Assembly (NCBI GenBank): GCA_937894535.1
Contig: CALBHI010000102.1
Span: forward strand, 1 to 7,276
From: an uncultured Verrucomicrobiota bacterium
GTDB lineage: Bacteria; Verrucomicrobiota; Kiritimatiellia; CAIVKH01
Length of the DNA stretch: 7,276 bases
Direction of reading: 5' to 3'
The notes under the pieces were generated by a model, which worked only from the letters and a program-made list of their open reading frames with translations, did not search any database and was not told the DNA's origin. Positions 1-7,276 of the stretch are shown piece by piece. The position numbers and the translations under genes were made by a program. Every line of letters begins with the position of its first letter. Position 1 is the stretch's first letter.

Positions 1-732
1 CAGGGCATGGTTGCGGTGGACACGGAACGACATGTCCTGGTAGCGGTTGAGCTGGGTCATGGCGGCGACGCGCTTGTTGAAGGCGGCGCGTTCATCGATC
101 AGGCGGACGCCCTGAGCGAGCACCGAGCGGTAGCGGTCGGATAGGGCGCGCAGGGCTTCGATCTCCTTGAAGATCGCCACGCGCAAGGCGGGTTCATCAC
201 CGACGAGGTCTTCGATGCTCTTCAGCAATTCGCGCTGGGCCTGGACCATTTCCGAATCCGCGTTGGCGAGATCGACCGCCGTACTGGCGATATCGAAGGC
301 GACCTCGGTGCCAAGCAGGATGCCGCGGCTGACGGCCTGGCCGACGCTGATACCGGCCACCGCGCCCCACCCTGCGAAGGTCAATCCGCCGCGTGCCGGG
401 GCGAGGATGTCACCGGGCGATACGGCGAGGCCGACGGTCGGAGCGATCTTGGGCAGCGAATCGACGGTGGCTTCGAGGAAGGTGGTCACGGTTTCCTTCG
501 AATCCTCGGCAATCTCGATCACACCGTTCAGGGTCTTGGCGATGTTCAGCGCGATGGTCTGGCTGATCTGGAGGCCGAGGTTGCGGATGCGGATTTCCTC
601 GGTGGTGGCGAGTTGGGCATTCACCAGCCGGATGGTGCGGATGATTTCGCCGGTCAGGGCGTCCCAGGCGGCGATGGCGGCGGCGATTTCCGCCTCCTGC
701 TGGATCATTTCGCTGATGATGGACTGCAGTTC
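1..732 (-). other. Two long helical, coiled-coil-like segments flanking a hydrophobic hinge (residues 2182-2425)
   Basis: The first helix runs from E2182 to about L2274 (454-732), some 92 residues without proline, rich in Glu, Ala, Ile, Leu and Gln. A short Pro/Gly-containing link (P2275, P2279, P2287, P2293) leads to the hydrophobic segment at 280-390. The second helical stretch (about 2324-2425, 1-309) has one break at G-D-E-P2362 and is otherwise proline-free, with many Arg, Glu and Leu. It ends at the window edge in N2410-R-Y-Q-D-M-S-F-R-V-H-R-N-H-A-L2425, so the helix probably continues downstream. Such a helix pair could form an antiparallel coiled coil. Pore-forming toxin subunits and some secreted structural proteins share this shape. 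Confidence 0.65.
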
Positions 733-3700
733 GCCGACAGCGGGCCGGCTGCCCCAGACGGCGGGTGCCTGGAAGGTGTAGCCATCGGCCTTGATGGGCA
801 TCAACTGCGAGAAATTATCGAGGCCGACTTTCGGGCTCGACACATCGGTGTAGTTGACCGAGTACCAGCCATTGCGGGCCAGAGCAGGCGTGGTGCCGGT
901 GCTATCCGGGGCAAAGGTCGCGGAGAACAGGCTGCGCATATCGGCACCGAGGGTGGTGATGCTGTTACCGCCGGCACCGTTGTAGGCGTTGAAAAGATCG
1001 CCCCCGTTCAGGGCACCGTCGTCAGCGAACGAGGCGAAGCCGAGGGAGGGTCCGGGCACGGTGTTGTTGTTGATTTCGCGGACGTTGACATACATGTAGA
1101 GGGACAGGTCGGGTCCATCATACCCGGCCGGGTAGAGGCGACCGGGGCCGATGGTTCCATCGTAGGGCCGGCCGAAGATCTCGATCAACTGGTTCCGGTA
1201 GGAAAGGTCTTCCTGGAAGACGTCGTTGCGGAATTCCGCCTCGGTCACGGCGATCTGGCGCAGACGGTTTTGCGACTGGTTCGCATTGTCCCAGACCATG
1301 CGGGCATTTTCGAGGGCGGCCACGGCACGGTCGTACATCTGTTCGAAGTAGGAGCGGCCGAAGATCAGGTCGTCGAGCATGAAGGCATTGATGTCGAACG
1401 GCACGGCGCGGGCGGACAGGCGCAGCGGGTTGAGGCCGTAGTTGGCGTCGTCCAGCGTGCTTTGGATCAGGTTCAGGTTGGCAGAGACGACCTTGATGTC
1501 GCTGTTGGCCTCGCGGTCGACCTTCTGGATGCCTTCGAGGGTTTCGTTGGGATGCTGGGAGGGCAGCAGCGCATTCGCGGTGATCCAATCGAAATAGGCT
1601 CCCTGGGCGGCGCGGCGGGCCCATTCCTGCACACCCCATGCGCGGTCGGGATTGACATCGGTGTAACCCTGCCACTGGGCGGTGGAGTCCTCGACATACT
1701 GGTCGCGGTAGGTTGAGCTGACGATCTCGGCGCCCGCGCGGGCCTTGGATGCGGCGATCTGCGCGAACTTGCGTTCATCGAGGAAATCGACCTTCAGTAC
1801 GATGTCCATCAGGTTGTAGAATTCCGAGCGGGACACCCAGTTGAAGAACGGATGGCGGAGGAGATCATACTGCTTGCGCAGGGCGGTGAGGTAGTGGCCC
1901 CAGGCATCGCCGTGGCCTTGCGGGTAGAGGATCATCGCGTCATCCTCGTCGATGAATCCGTCGGTATTGATATCGGTCACGTTGTAGTTCAACGCATAGG
2001 CCGCTTCGCCCTCGCCCTTGGTGAAGTTCCAGAAGAGCCGGTTGTAGACGGGGCGCGCGAAGAAGTCATCGGCTCCGCGCAGCAGGGACAGTTCCTCCTC
2101 GAGGAGCGAGGCGAGTTGGTTCTGGAAGCTGAACACGGCGGGGGCGAGCGCTCCGAAGTCGACGGAACTGCTACCGATGCCGATGGTGGGATCCTTGGCG
2201 TCGGTGTAGGCCTCGTTGGCAATCAAGCCGTAGAAGTCAGACAGGCGGGTCGAAGCCAACTGGAGGGCGTTCGCGATGGCCGGGGTGGAGACCGGGGTGG
2301 ACAGGTTGATGCTGAGGTCGGCGGCGCGGTTCAGGATGGTCTCGTACAACTCGATCAGGCCGACATTTTCGATCACGTTCTTGTCGGGGTTGAGGGCGAC
2401 GGGGCCTTCGTACCGGGGGCCGAGTTGCTGGAGCATGCTCGAGACGGTGGCCGGGTTGTCGCCTTCGAAGTTGCGGATGCGGGCCTCGTAGGGATTCACG
2501 GCGTCGAGGACGCGCTTGATCCATCCGCTGGAGAGCTGGGCCCGGTAGTCGGGATAGCCATCGAGGTTGAAATCATTAAACGGATCGTTGTTGCCGGCAC
2601 CGGCCCATTCGAAGTTGACCTGGCTGTCGCCGTTTTGCTGGGGTTTGTACCAGTCGGTATCCTGCACGGTATCGTTCTTGTGCCGGTAACGGGCGAACCA
2701 CCAGGAGTCGGCGATCAGGGTTTCCGGGGTGTTCGGGTTGCCCTTGAGGAGGATCTCGGCGCGGCCGCGGCCCTGGTTTCCGCTGGTATCGGGGAACAGC
2801 AGCCAGGGGCCGGCGGAATCACGGTCGACGATGAACGGGGGTTGGACATCGAGGGAGCCGTCGTCGGGACGGTACCACCATTCGAAGACGAGCTCGTCGG
2901 CATTCGCGCCAAAATCGCCGGTGTGGCGCATCACGACATTCTCGTCGAAAACATTGTCGGACAGGACGGTCTTGATGGCACCGCGGTAGCGTTCGCGCCG
3001 GTCCACCTTGATGACGTGGAGGGTAACCGGGGATCCACCCATGCTTGGATCGTTGTTTTCTGCGACGGTGACCCAGCTGACATCGGGGTACGGCACGGCG
3101 GGATTGCCGGGGATGATGCCGAACGGGTTCATGAAGCCGCCGTTGGGGATCAGGGCGAGACCTGGACCGAACTGGCGCGCCGGTTCGGGGGTCTTGGGAT
3201 CGGTGAACGGCACCAGCACGTCGGAGCCGGGTTCGATGGGAACGAGGATCGGCTGTTGGGTGACGGGGTTGAGCAGCACTTTTTGCTGGAGGCCGACAAG
3301 GTAGTGGCCTTCACGGAACTGGCCGTTGGCATCCTGCAACTCGGCGGGGTTGCGCGACTTTTCGTACAGGGCGTTCACGGCGGTGCGCCAGCCGGTGTCG
3401 GAGTCCCCGGCGAGGGCCAGCAGGGCATCGCGGTCAGCCTTGGTCATGATATTCGGTTCGAGGATGTAGACGGCCGGCGGGGGGGCGGTCAGGGCGTCGT
3501 CGCCGATATCCTTGTCATTGACCAGGCCGCTTATTTCCAGACGTCCGCTGATGGTGAGGCCCGACACCGGATCGATGCTTTGCGCGAGGGGGTCGTACCG
3601 GAGCCGTTTCTGCAGCGAGGCGGGCAATTCATTAAAGACATACTTGCCGCCGCTGACGCGGGTGCGGCCGGAAGCGGGCAACAGCGTGGTCGGGAACTGG

Positions 3701-6700
3701 CCGATGGACAACGGGTGGGTACGGATATCGAGGACCTGTCCCATGCGCACGGTCCAGCTGTTGGTCAGCAGGGACGTTTCACCGCGGGGGTTCAGGGCGT
3801 CGAAGACCACTTCGCCGACGGCGAAGCCGAGCACGCCGGGCAGTCCGGGCGTAGGCACGGTTTGTAGCTGTCCGTTGCCGTCGAGGTACTGGGTGGTTGG
3901 GTTGTCCAGGCGGTATTCGCCGCCGCTGAAGGTCAGGGTTTCGCCGGCCTTCAGCACCGGGGCCACGGTGGGCCAATCGCTCTTGTAGAGGATGCGGTTG
4001 GGCAACGCATTCGATTCGGCGGCGGCGGTGATAAGGCTGTTCACGGCCAGGCCGCGGATGGTGGCGATGTCCTTGGGCATGAAGGAAATGCTGTCGCCGG
4101 TGTTCGGAACAACGGCACGTTTTTGTTCGGTCACCTGGTTGTAAACCACGCGGCCGGGTTGGCCGGCGGGCCACCAGAAGCCGGGGGCGAGCGGGTAGTA
4201 GATGGAGTAGGTAAACCAGGCATTCTCGCCGCCGGAGACGGCCCAGGAGGTGCCTTTGTGGTCCTCCCAGTAGGTGGACTGGTTCTTGATGTTGCGGCCG
4301 AACGTTTCCGGGGCGGGGGAAGCGCCGATGACCACGCCGAGCGGGTAGAACGGGATCACCGGTTCACCGGCTTCCATGCGCACGAACGGTTCCGCGGCGA
4401 GGGTTTGCGGGGTGGCAGGCACGGACTGGCTGCTGCCAACCGGGGTGACCAGGGATTGGTTGGCGAAGCGATAATTCGCGATGGTGTTCACTTCCCGGTC
4501 GATCGCATAGACCCGCATGGCGAATTCGTTGATGGCGGTATCAAAGTACTGCACGAGCACGAAGGGATGCGAGGTGTAGTCAGAGGGCTGGCCGTTTTCG
4601 CCGGTGGTGGCGGCGTTGTAACGGTTGAGGTCGCGGAAGCGGAGGGCGTAGGCTGCGGGCGGGCGCGGTGATACCTGGGCGAACCGTAGCGAAGGGGCCA
4701 TCAAGGCGTGCTCTTCATTGGGGTTGTAGCCGGGTTCACCGGGGTTGTTCTGCACGTAGACCGCGGGTTGCTGGATGCGCGTCGGGTTGTAGGTGGTGGC
4801 GCGCGGAATGATGTTGGTGAGCAAGCCGCCCTGCCCGTCCGAAGTGATATTGGTAAAGCCGGGGGCAACCACCTGGTCCTGGTTCTGGGTGGTCACGCTG
4901 TCGCTGCCGAATTGGCTGGCGATGACGATGCGGCCGAGGCCCTGGGCCTCGTTCACCGGCCATACCGGCAAGTAGGTGCGGGCGGCATGGGGCCAGAGGA
5001 TTTCATCGGTCAGGCGTGGATCCCCGTACCAGACGATGACGATGCGTTGATCGGAAGCGGCACCGGGGTGGAGGTTGACGGGGATAACCGGACCGGGAAG
5101 GGCGTCGCGGTTCACGACGATCTTATCACCGGCGGTAGAGCGCAACCGCTGCAGGTCATACACCTGGCGGGCGGCCAGGCCGTCGAGTTTGGTGGCGTCG
5201 TAGATCCTGGCATTGTACCGGGCGGCGTTGAACAACACGTAGCCGGTGCCGAGGTTGGCGGCATCGAGCGACGGATCGCGGATGGCCTGGCCGATGATCG
5301 CGTTGGCCGGCGGGGGCGGATTGTCATTCCAGGCGCGGGTCTCCACCATGCGTACGCGGAGGTATTCCTTCGGATCGCCGCGGCCGATGCGCTTGATCTC
5401 CCCGAACAGCAATACGGTGCGGCCGGAACGTTGCGCGGTGAAGAGGCTGCCGCCGGTGACGGCGGCATCGTTCTCGGTATATCTCAACTCCTTGAAGAAG
5501 AAGGTGCCGGTCGGGTCAGGGGTCAGTTGTACCGGAGGGGTGCCGGCGATGTGGGGATAATGAGGCTGGTCGGGCGGCAGGGCGTCCACCAGCACCCGCA
5601 CGGATCCACCCTGCCCGTCATTCCAGGTGGCGCGGAACTGACCGGGCACCAGCGGATAGAGGCGCTGGGCGTTGGGGTCCCACACGGCCATATCGGGATC
5701 GGCCACATTCTGGTTGCTGCCGGCTACACTCAGCTTCTCGACGGTGTCGGGTGCGCGGAGCAGCAGCGAAGCCAGGGACTGATTCGCGGTGAACATCATC
5801 TCATTGGTCTGGAACATGTAGGCGCCGATGCGAACCGTATCGAGGTAGATCTGGTTGCCGTACAGCCACAGGACACGGGCGGGGCGGCGCAGGCTGGGAA
5901 TGATCAGCCCGCGGTATTCCTTGCCATCGTTGGCGAAGAAGCTGTTCTGCCACAACGCGACCGGTCCGTTGGCGTCGGACAGCGGTTGTCCGGAGACCAG
6001 GGAACCGTCCTGGCTGTTGATTTCACCACTGGAAACAAAATAGAAACCGTCGCCGTTGATCCACCCGCTCAACGCGCTTGAGGTGGCGTTGGTGCCGGTC
6101 CGCGAGGCCGAGGCGAGCTTCACCTGTTCGCCCGGATCAAACCAGAAGGTCCCTTCGAGGCTGCCGATCACTTCCTCGGCAGCGTTGGTGTCGGTGCTGA
6201 TGCGGAAGACGCGGGGAAGCGCCGAACGCGACGCATCGTCGACATTCACCTTCACGCCAAACTGGATCTGCCAGATGTATTCGATGCTCGCCCAGTCATT
6301 CATGGCGAACGAATCGACCTGCTGGCGCTGGGGCGGGGTCTGGCCCACGGTGAAGATATTGGTATAGATCGCCGATCCGACAAATACGCCGCGGGCACTG
6401 CCACGGGCCCGGTAAGCTTTAGGAACGTAGCGGATGTCCAGGCCGGGGCGGCTGAAATCAAGGACTTGGCCGTCGATCTGCGCGATGACGGATTCACCCT
6501 TGGGAATCCAGTGGATTTTGGTCGAGTCGGGCGACGGGTTGCCGGCGGCGCTGGAGACGAGTGGACCGGCCCACGGATTGTTCTGGGGATCGCGCTCGAT
6601 GCTTTCGGTGGCGGTGAAGTCGTGGGTGATGACCAGGGCGTAGTCGTGCCGCCAGCGGAGGGTCACCGAGGTGTCGCCATTCAGGTCGAAGGAGTACTGG

Positions 6701-7276
6701 CTCGGGTCGCCGGTCTGCGGGGTGTTGTTCACCGAGAGGCCGGTGGTGACGTAGCGTTGGCGAGGCGGATTGGTCGAATTCAGGAAGCCGTCGGCCGGGA
6801 CATTGCTGCTGTCGAAGAGGTAATTGGTGGTGGTGCCCAGATAAACTTCGTTGGCGGCGGCGATTTCCACGCGCATGCCGTCGGACAGGTATGGGACGGT
6901 CACGGTGGCGGAAGGGTTGACCACGTTGGTGATCAGGCCGCCCTGTTTGTTGAAGATGGACACGACAAAGTTCGAGATGAACCGGTCGCCGCCGAGGACT
7001 TCCGAATTCACGGTGAGGGTGCGCGGACGTTTATCGGTCCGGAATACGTAATCCCGGTTGGACTCGTTGGACGCGGTGTCGAACAGGGTGAGCTCGCCCA
7101 CCCCGCCGTCAGCACCGAATACGCGGATGATTGCATTCTGCCGGGTGAAGCCGTTGTTCCACAGGACGGAGGCGGCGTTGGCGGGCGGTGCGGTAAAGGC
7201 CGCCTGGAACTTGAAGGTGGAGCCCCGGTTCAGGCCGGCGATGTCGACGATGCGGATGACATCGGAATTGCCGGCG
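1..7276 (-). CDS. Giant multidomain, probably exported or surface protein; internal fragment, both ends missing
   Basis: Seen: one minus-strand frame is open across the whole window, 2425 codons without a stop. Anchor residues along it (W208, W335, W470, W1034, W1466, D1768, Y2026, W2303) all fall in the same codon register, so there is no frameshift. Third codon positions are mostly C or G, and the stop-prone antisense codons TTA, CTA and TCA are used only six times (TTA never). No cysteine codon occurs. Order of parts: three InlB-B-like beta modules (about residues 70-410), a long beta-rich part without a named domain (415-1567), a helical part with two calcium-loop-like motifs (1568-2062), a short beta-like linker, then helix, glycine zipper, helix (2182-2425). 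Start, signal peptide and C-terminus lie outside. Known: giant Cys-free proteins of this style are usually exported. Inferred: surface adhesion, structural or toxin-like role. Coding status is near certain; function is unknown. Confidence 0.97.
280..390 (-). other. Hydrophobic glycine-zipper segment, possible membrane hairpin (residues 2296-2332)
   Basis: The segment G2296 to T2332 is mostly Gly, Ala, Val, Ile and Leu with one Arg (R2317) near its middle and a Glu (E2324). It contains the spaced glycines G2304-x3-G2308-x3-G2312, followed by G2318-x3-G2322. GxxxGxxxG is the glycine-zipper pattern known from membrane-inserting and pore-forming helices. The charged residues make a simple single-pass anchor unlikely; a hairpin turning near R2317, or a tightly packed soluble helix pair, fits better. 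Confidence 0.5.
1090..1200 (-). other. Gly/Pro/Tyr-rich motif after a long helix (residues 2026-2062)
   Basis: A charged helix (roughly 1200-1340) ends in Y2026-R-N-Q-L-I-E-I-F2034-G-R-P2037, followed by a turn-rich stretch with G2040, G2043-P-G2045, Y2048-P-A-G2051-Y-D-G2054-P-D2056 and the aromatic strand Y2060-M-Y2062-V. The regular spacing of Gly, Pro and Tyr suggests a conserved rigid linker between the helical part and the next beta segment. I have no confident family name for it. Confidence 0.45.
1606..2055 (-). other. Aromatic- and charge-dense helical block around the calcium loop (residues 1741-1890)
   Basis: Starting at R1741-P-V-Y-N-R-L-F-W-N, the block runs through the calcium loop, then Y1784-P-Q-G-H-G-D-A-W-G-H-Y1795, a helix with R-K-Q-Y-D-L-L-R-H-P, a helix with L-D-E-R-K-F, and D1873-V-N-P-D-R-A-W1880-G-V-Q-E-W-A-R-R. 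Trp, Tyr, His and Arg are unusually dense compared with the beta part, and Pro and Gly are confined to loops. That composition is typical of a tightly packed conserved core. I cannot name the family. Two His and two Asp close to the calcium loop could bind a metal, but no known enzyme signature is present. Confidence 0.5.
1939..1974 (-). other. Dockerin/EF-hand-like calcium-binding loop (residues 1768-1779)
   Basis: The loop reads D1768-I-N1770-T-D1772-G1773-F-I1775-D1776-E-D-D1779. It has acidic or Asn ligands at positions 1, 3, 5, 9 and 12, Gly at 6 and Ile at 8, which is the canonical 12-residue calcium loop. Asp at position 12 and Asn at position 3 are typical of dockerin rather than calmodulin loops. 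Only one clear loop is present; true dockerins have two about 20-30 residues apart and usually lie at the C-terminus. Here the loop is internal, so a structural calcium site is more likely than cohesin binding. Confidence 0.7.
2545..2574 (-). other. Asp/Asn/Gly loop, possible calcium site (residues 1568-1577)
   Basis: The residues are D1568-F-N1570-L-D1572-G1573-Y-P-D1576-Y. The D-x-N-x-D-G-x-x-D spacing matches the first nine positions of calcium loops in dockerin, EF-hand and thrombospondin type-3 repeats. Three residues upstream there is another Asp-rich turn (N-N-D-P-F-N). Position 12 of a full EF-hand loop is not an acidic residue, so this is more like a thrombospondin-3 or FG-GAP style loop. 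It sits where the protein changes from beta-rich to mainly helical sequence. Confidence 0.45.
2572..6033 (-). other. Long beta-rich coding region with no recognised domain (residues about 415-1568)
   Basis: I do not recognise a family here. The sequence alternates hydrophobic and polar residues with many Gly, Pro, Asn and aromatic turns, as in stacked beta domains. Landmarks are an aromatic strand around W470-L-Y-G-N; a Pro run NDNPPPPAN near 5310-5340; the motif P848-G-Y-N-P-N-E-E-H-A-L858 (4699-4746); an aromatic cluster ending F1033-W-W-P1036 (about 4170-4230); a short helix after N1275-I-M1277 that looks like a break in the beta structure (about 3350-3450); and F1464-E-W-W-Y-R-P1470 (about 2866-2886). 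No catalytic triad, metal-protease His motif or nucleotide-binding motif stands out. It could be several Ig-like or jelly-roll domains, or a neuraminidase-like shell of the kind inserted in large toxins. The sequence alone does not decide. Confidence 0.55.
6046..7068 (-). repeat. Three diverged protein modules resembling divergent InlB B-repeats
   Basis: Each copy has an aromatic beta strand followed 43-55 residues later by a turn of the form aromatic-x-x-x-Gly-x-x-Val. Copy 1 (about 6838-7068): F78 strand ending L87-T-V89, then Y129-L-S-D-G133-M-R-V136. Copy 2 (about 6406-6693): V204-T-L-R-W208-R-H-D-Y212-A-L, then W256-I-P-K-G260-E-S-V263. Copy 3 (6046-6300): I331-E-Y-I-W335-Q-I-Q-F339-G-V, then W378-F-D-P-G382-E-Q-V385-K-L-A and G404-W405-I-N-G-D409. 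The turn glycines are 127 and 122 residues apart. Copy 3 fits the pattern known for divergent InlB B-repeats (W-x-x-x-Gly-x-x-V-x-L-x-A, then G-W-x-G-D), a family found in surface proteins. Copies 1 and 2 are weaker. These are protein-level repeats; the DNA of the copies is not similar by eye. They probably act as stalk or spacer domains outside the cell. Confidence 0.6.

Noticed and set aside
167..781. Plus-strand open frame of 204 codons, Ser/Arg/Met-rich
   Set aside because: Out of register with the gene but wholly within it. Its composition is typical of an off-frame reading of GC-rich DNA, and no family resemblance is visible.
1118..1675. Minus-strand open frame of 185 codons in another register
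   Set aside because: Arg/Pro-rich off-frame shadow, overlapped by the continuous real frame that shows helical domain composition here.
613..1716. Plus-strand open frame of 367 codons
   Set aside because: Same codon-aligned shadow, ending opposite a sense TCA. The minus-strand reading here is far more protein-like and continuous with both flanks.
1939..1974. True dockerin domain and cellulosome link
   Set aside because: Only one loop is present, it is internal, and no cohesin or glycoside hydrolase motif is seen; a structural calcium loop is enough to explain it.
2700..2890. LamG/concanavalin-like domain suggested by E-W-W-Y-R-P and nearby Trp-rich strands
   Set aside because: The strand pattern and the calcium-site residues expected of LamG could not be followed beyond this short similarity.
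3479..3485. Run of seven G, possible frameshift or slippage site
   Set aside because: The codon register is the same on both sides (Thr-Ala-Pro-Pro-Pro in the protein), so no frameshift has occurred.
1852..3867. Plus-strand open frame of 671 codons
   Set aside because: It is codon-aligned antisense to the real gene. Its product is an artificial Gly/Val/Asp/Glu/Ala mix (GGC from Ala GCC, GTC from Asp GAC, GAT from Ile ATC) with no domain, and its stop at 3865 is simply the complement of a sense CTA.
4123..4671. Plus-strand open frame of 182 codons
   Set aside because: Codon-aligned shadow of the continuous minus-strand gene.
4708..6081. Plus-strand open frame of 457 codons
   Set aside because: Same codon-aligned shadow. 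It ends where the real gene has TCA, and its low-complexity Gly/Val-rich product has no recognisable motif.
1..7276. RNA genes, CRISPR array, insertion sequence, promoter or terminator
   Set aside because: No direct DNA repeats with spacers, no tRNA-like cloverleaf, no transposase frame and no non-coding gap were found; the whole window is coding.

Overview
The whole window lies inside one protein-coding gene on the minus strand. In the minus-strand frame whose codons occupy + positions 1-3, 4-6 and so on, I read 2425 consecutive sense codons (7275 down to 1) with no stop and no frameshift. The gene has neither its start nor its stop here, so the protein is longer than 2425 residues. Residue numbers in this annotation count from the first complete codon (7275-7273 = residue 1), not from the true N-terminus.

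The DNA is GC-rich (about 60-65% by eye). Codons end mostly in C or G, with GCC, ACC, GGC, ATC and AAC dominant. The protein has no cysteine in 2425 residues, is rich in Asn, Asp, Gly, Pro and aromatics, and carries repeat modules of a bacterial surface type. It is most likely a very large exported or cell-surface protein. Such giant proteins are common in the Verrucomicrobiota / Kiritimatiellota / Lentisphaerota / Planctomycetota group. A PVC-group or similar environmental bacterium is my best guess, but this is inference: no taxonomic marker is present.

Layout from the protein's N-terminal side (right end) to its C-terminal side (left end): (1) 6046-7068, three diverged copies of a beta module with period about 122-127 residues, resembling divergent InlB B-repeats; (2) 2572-6033, about 1150 residues of beta-rich, aromatic-rich sequence with no domain I can name; (3) 1606-2574, a switch to helical sequence holding two Asp/Asn/Gly loops of calcium-binding (dockerin/EF-hand) appearance and a block dense in Trp, Tyr, His and Arg; (4) 1090-1200, a Gly/Pro/Tyr-rich motif at the end of a long helix; (5) 1-732, a long proline-free helix, a hydrophobic glycine-zipper segment, and another long helix running off the window edge.

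The arrangement (large beta part, helical part, then helix / glycine zipper / helix) recalls the shape of pore-forming toxin subunits such as Tc toxin A, but I see no sequence match that proves it. No RNA gene, mobile element, CRISPR array, promoter or terminator is visible, and none is expected inside a coding region. There is no gene-free stretch.
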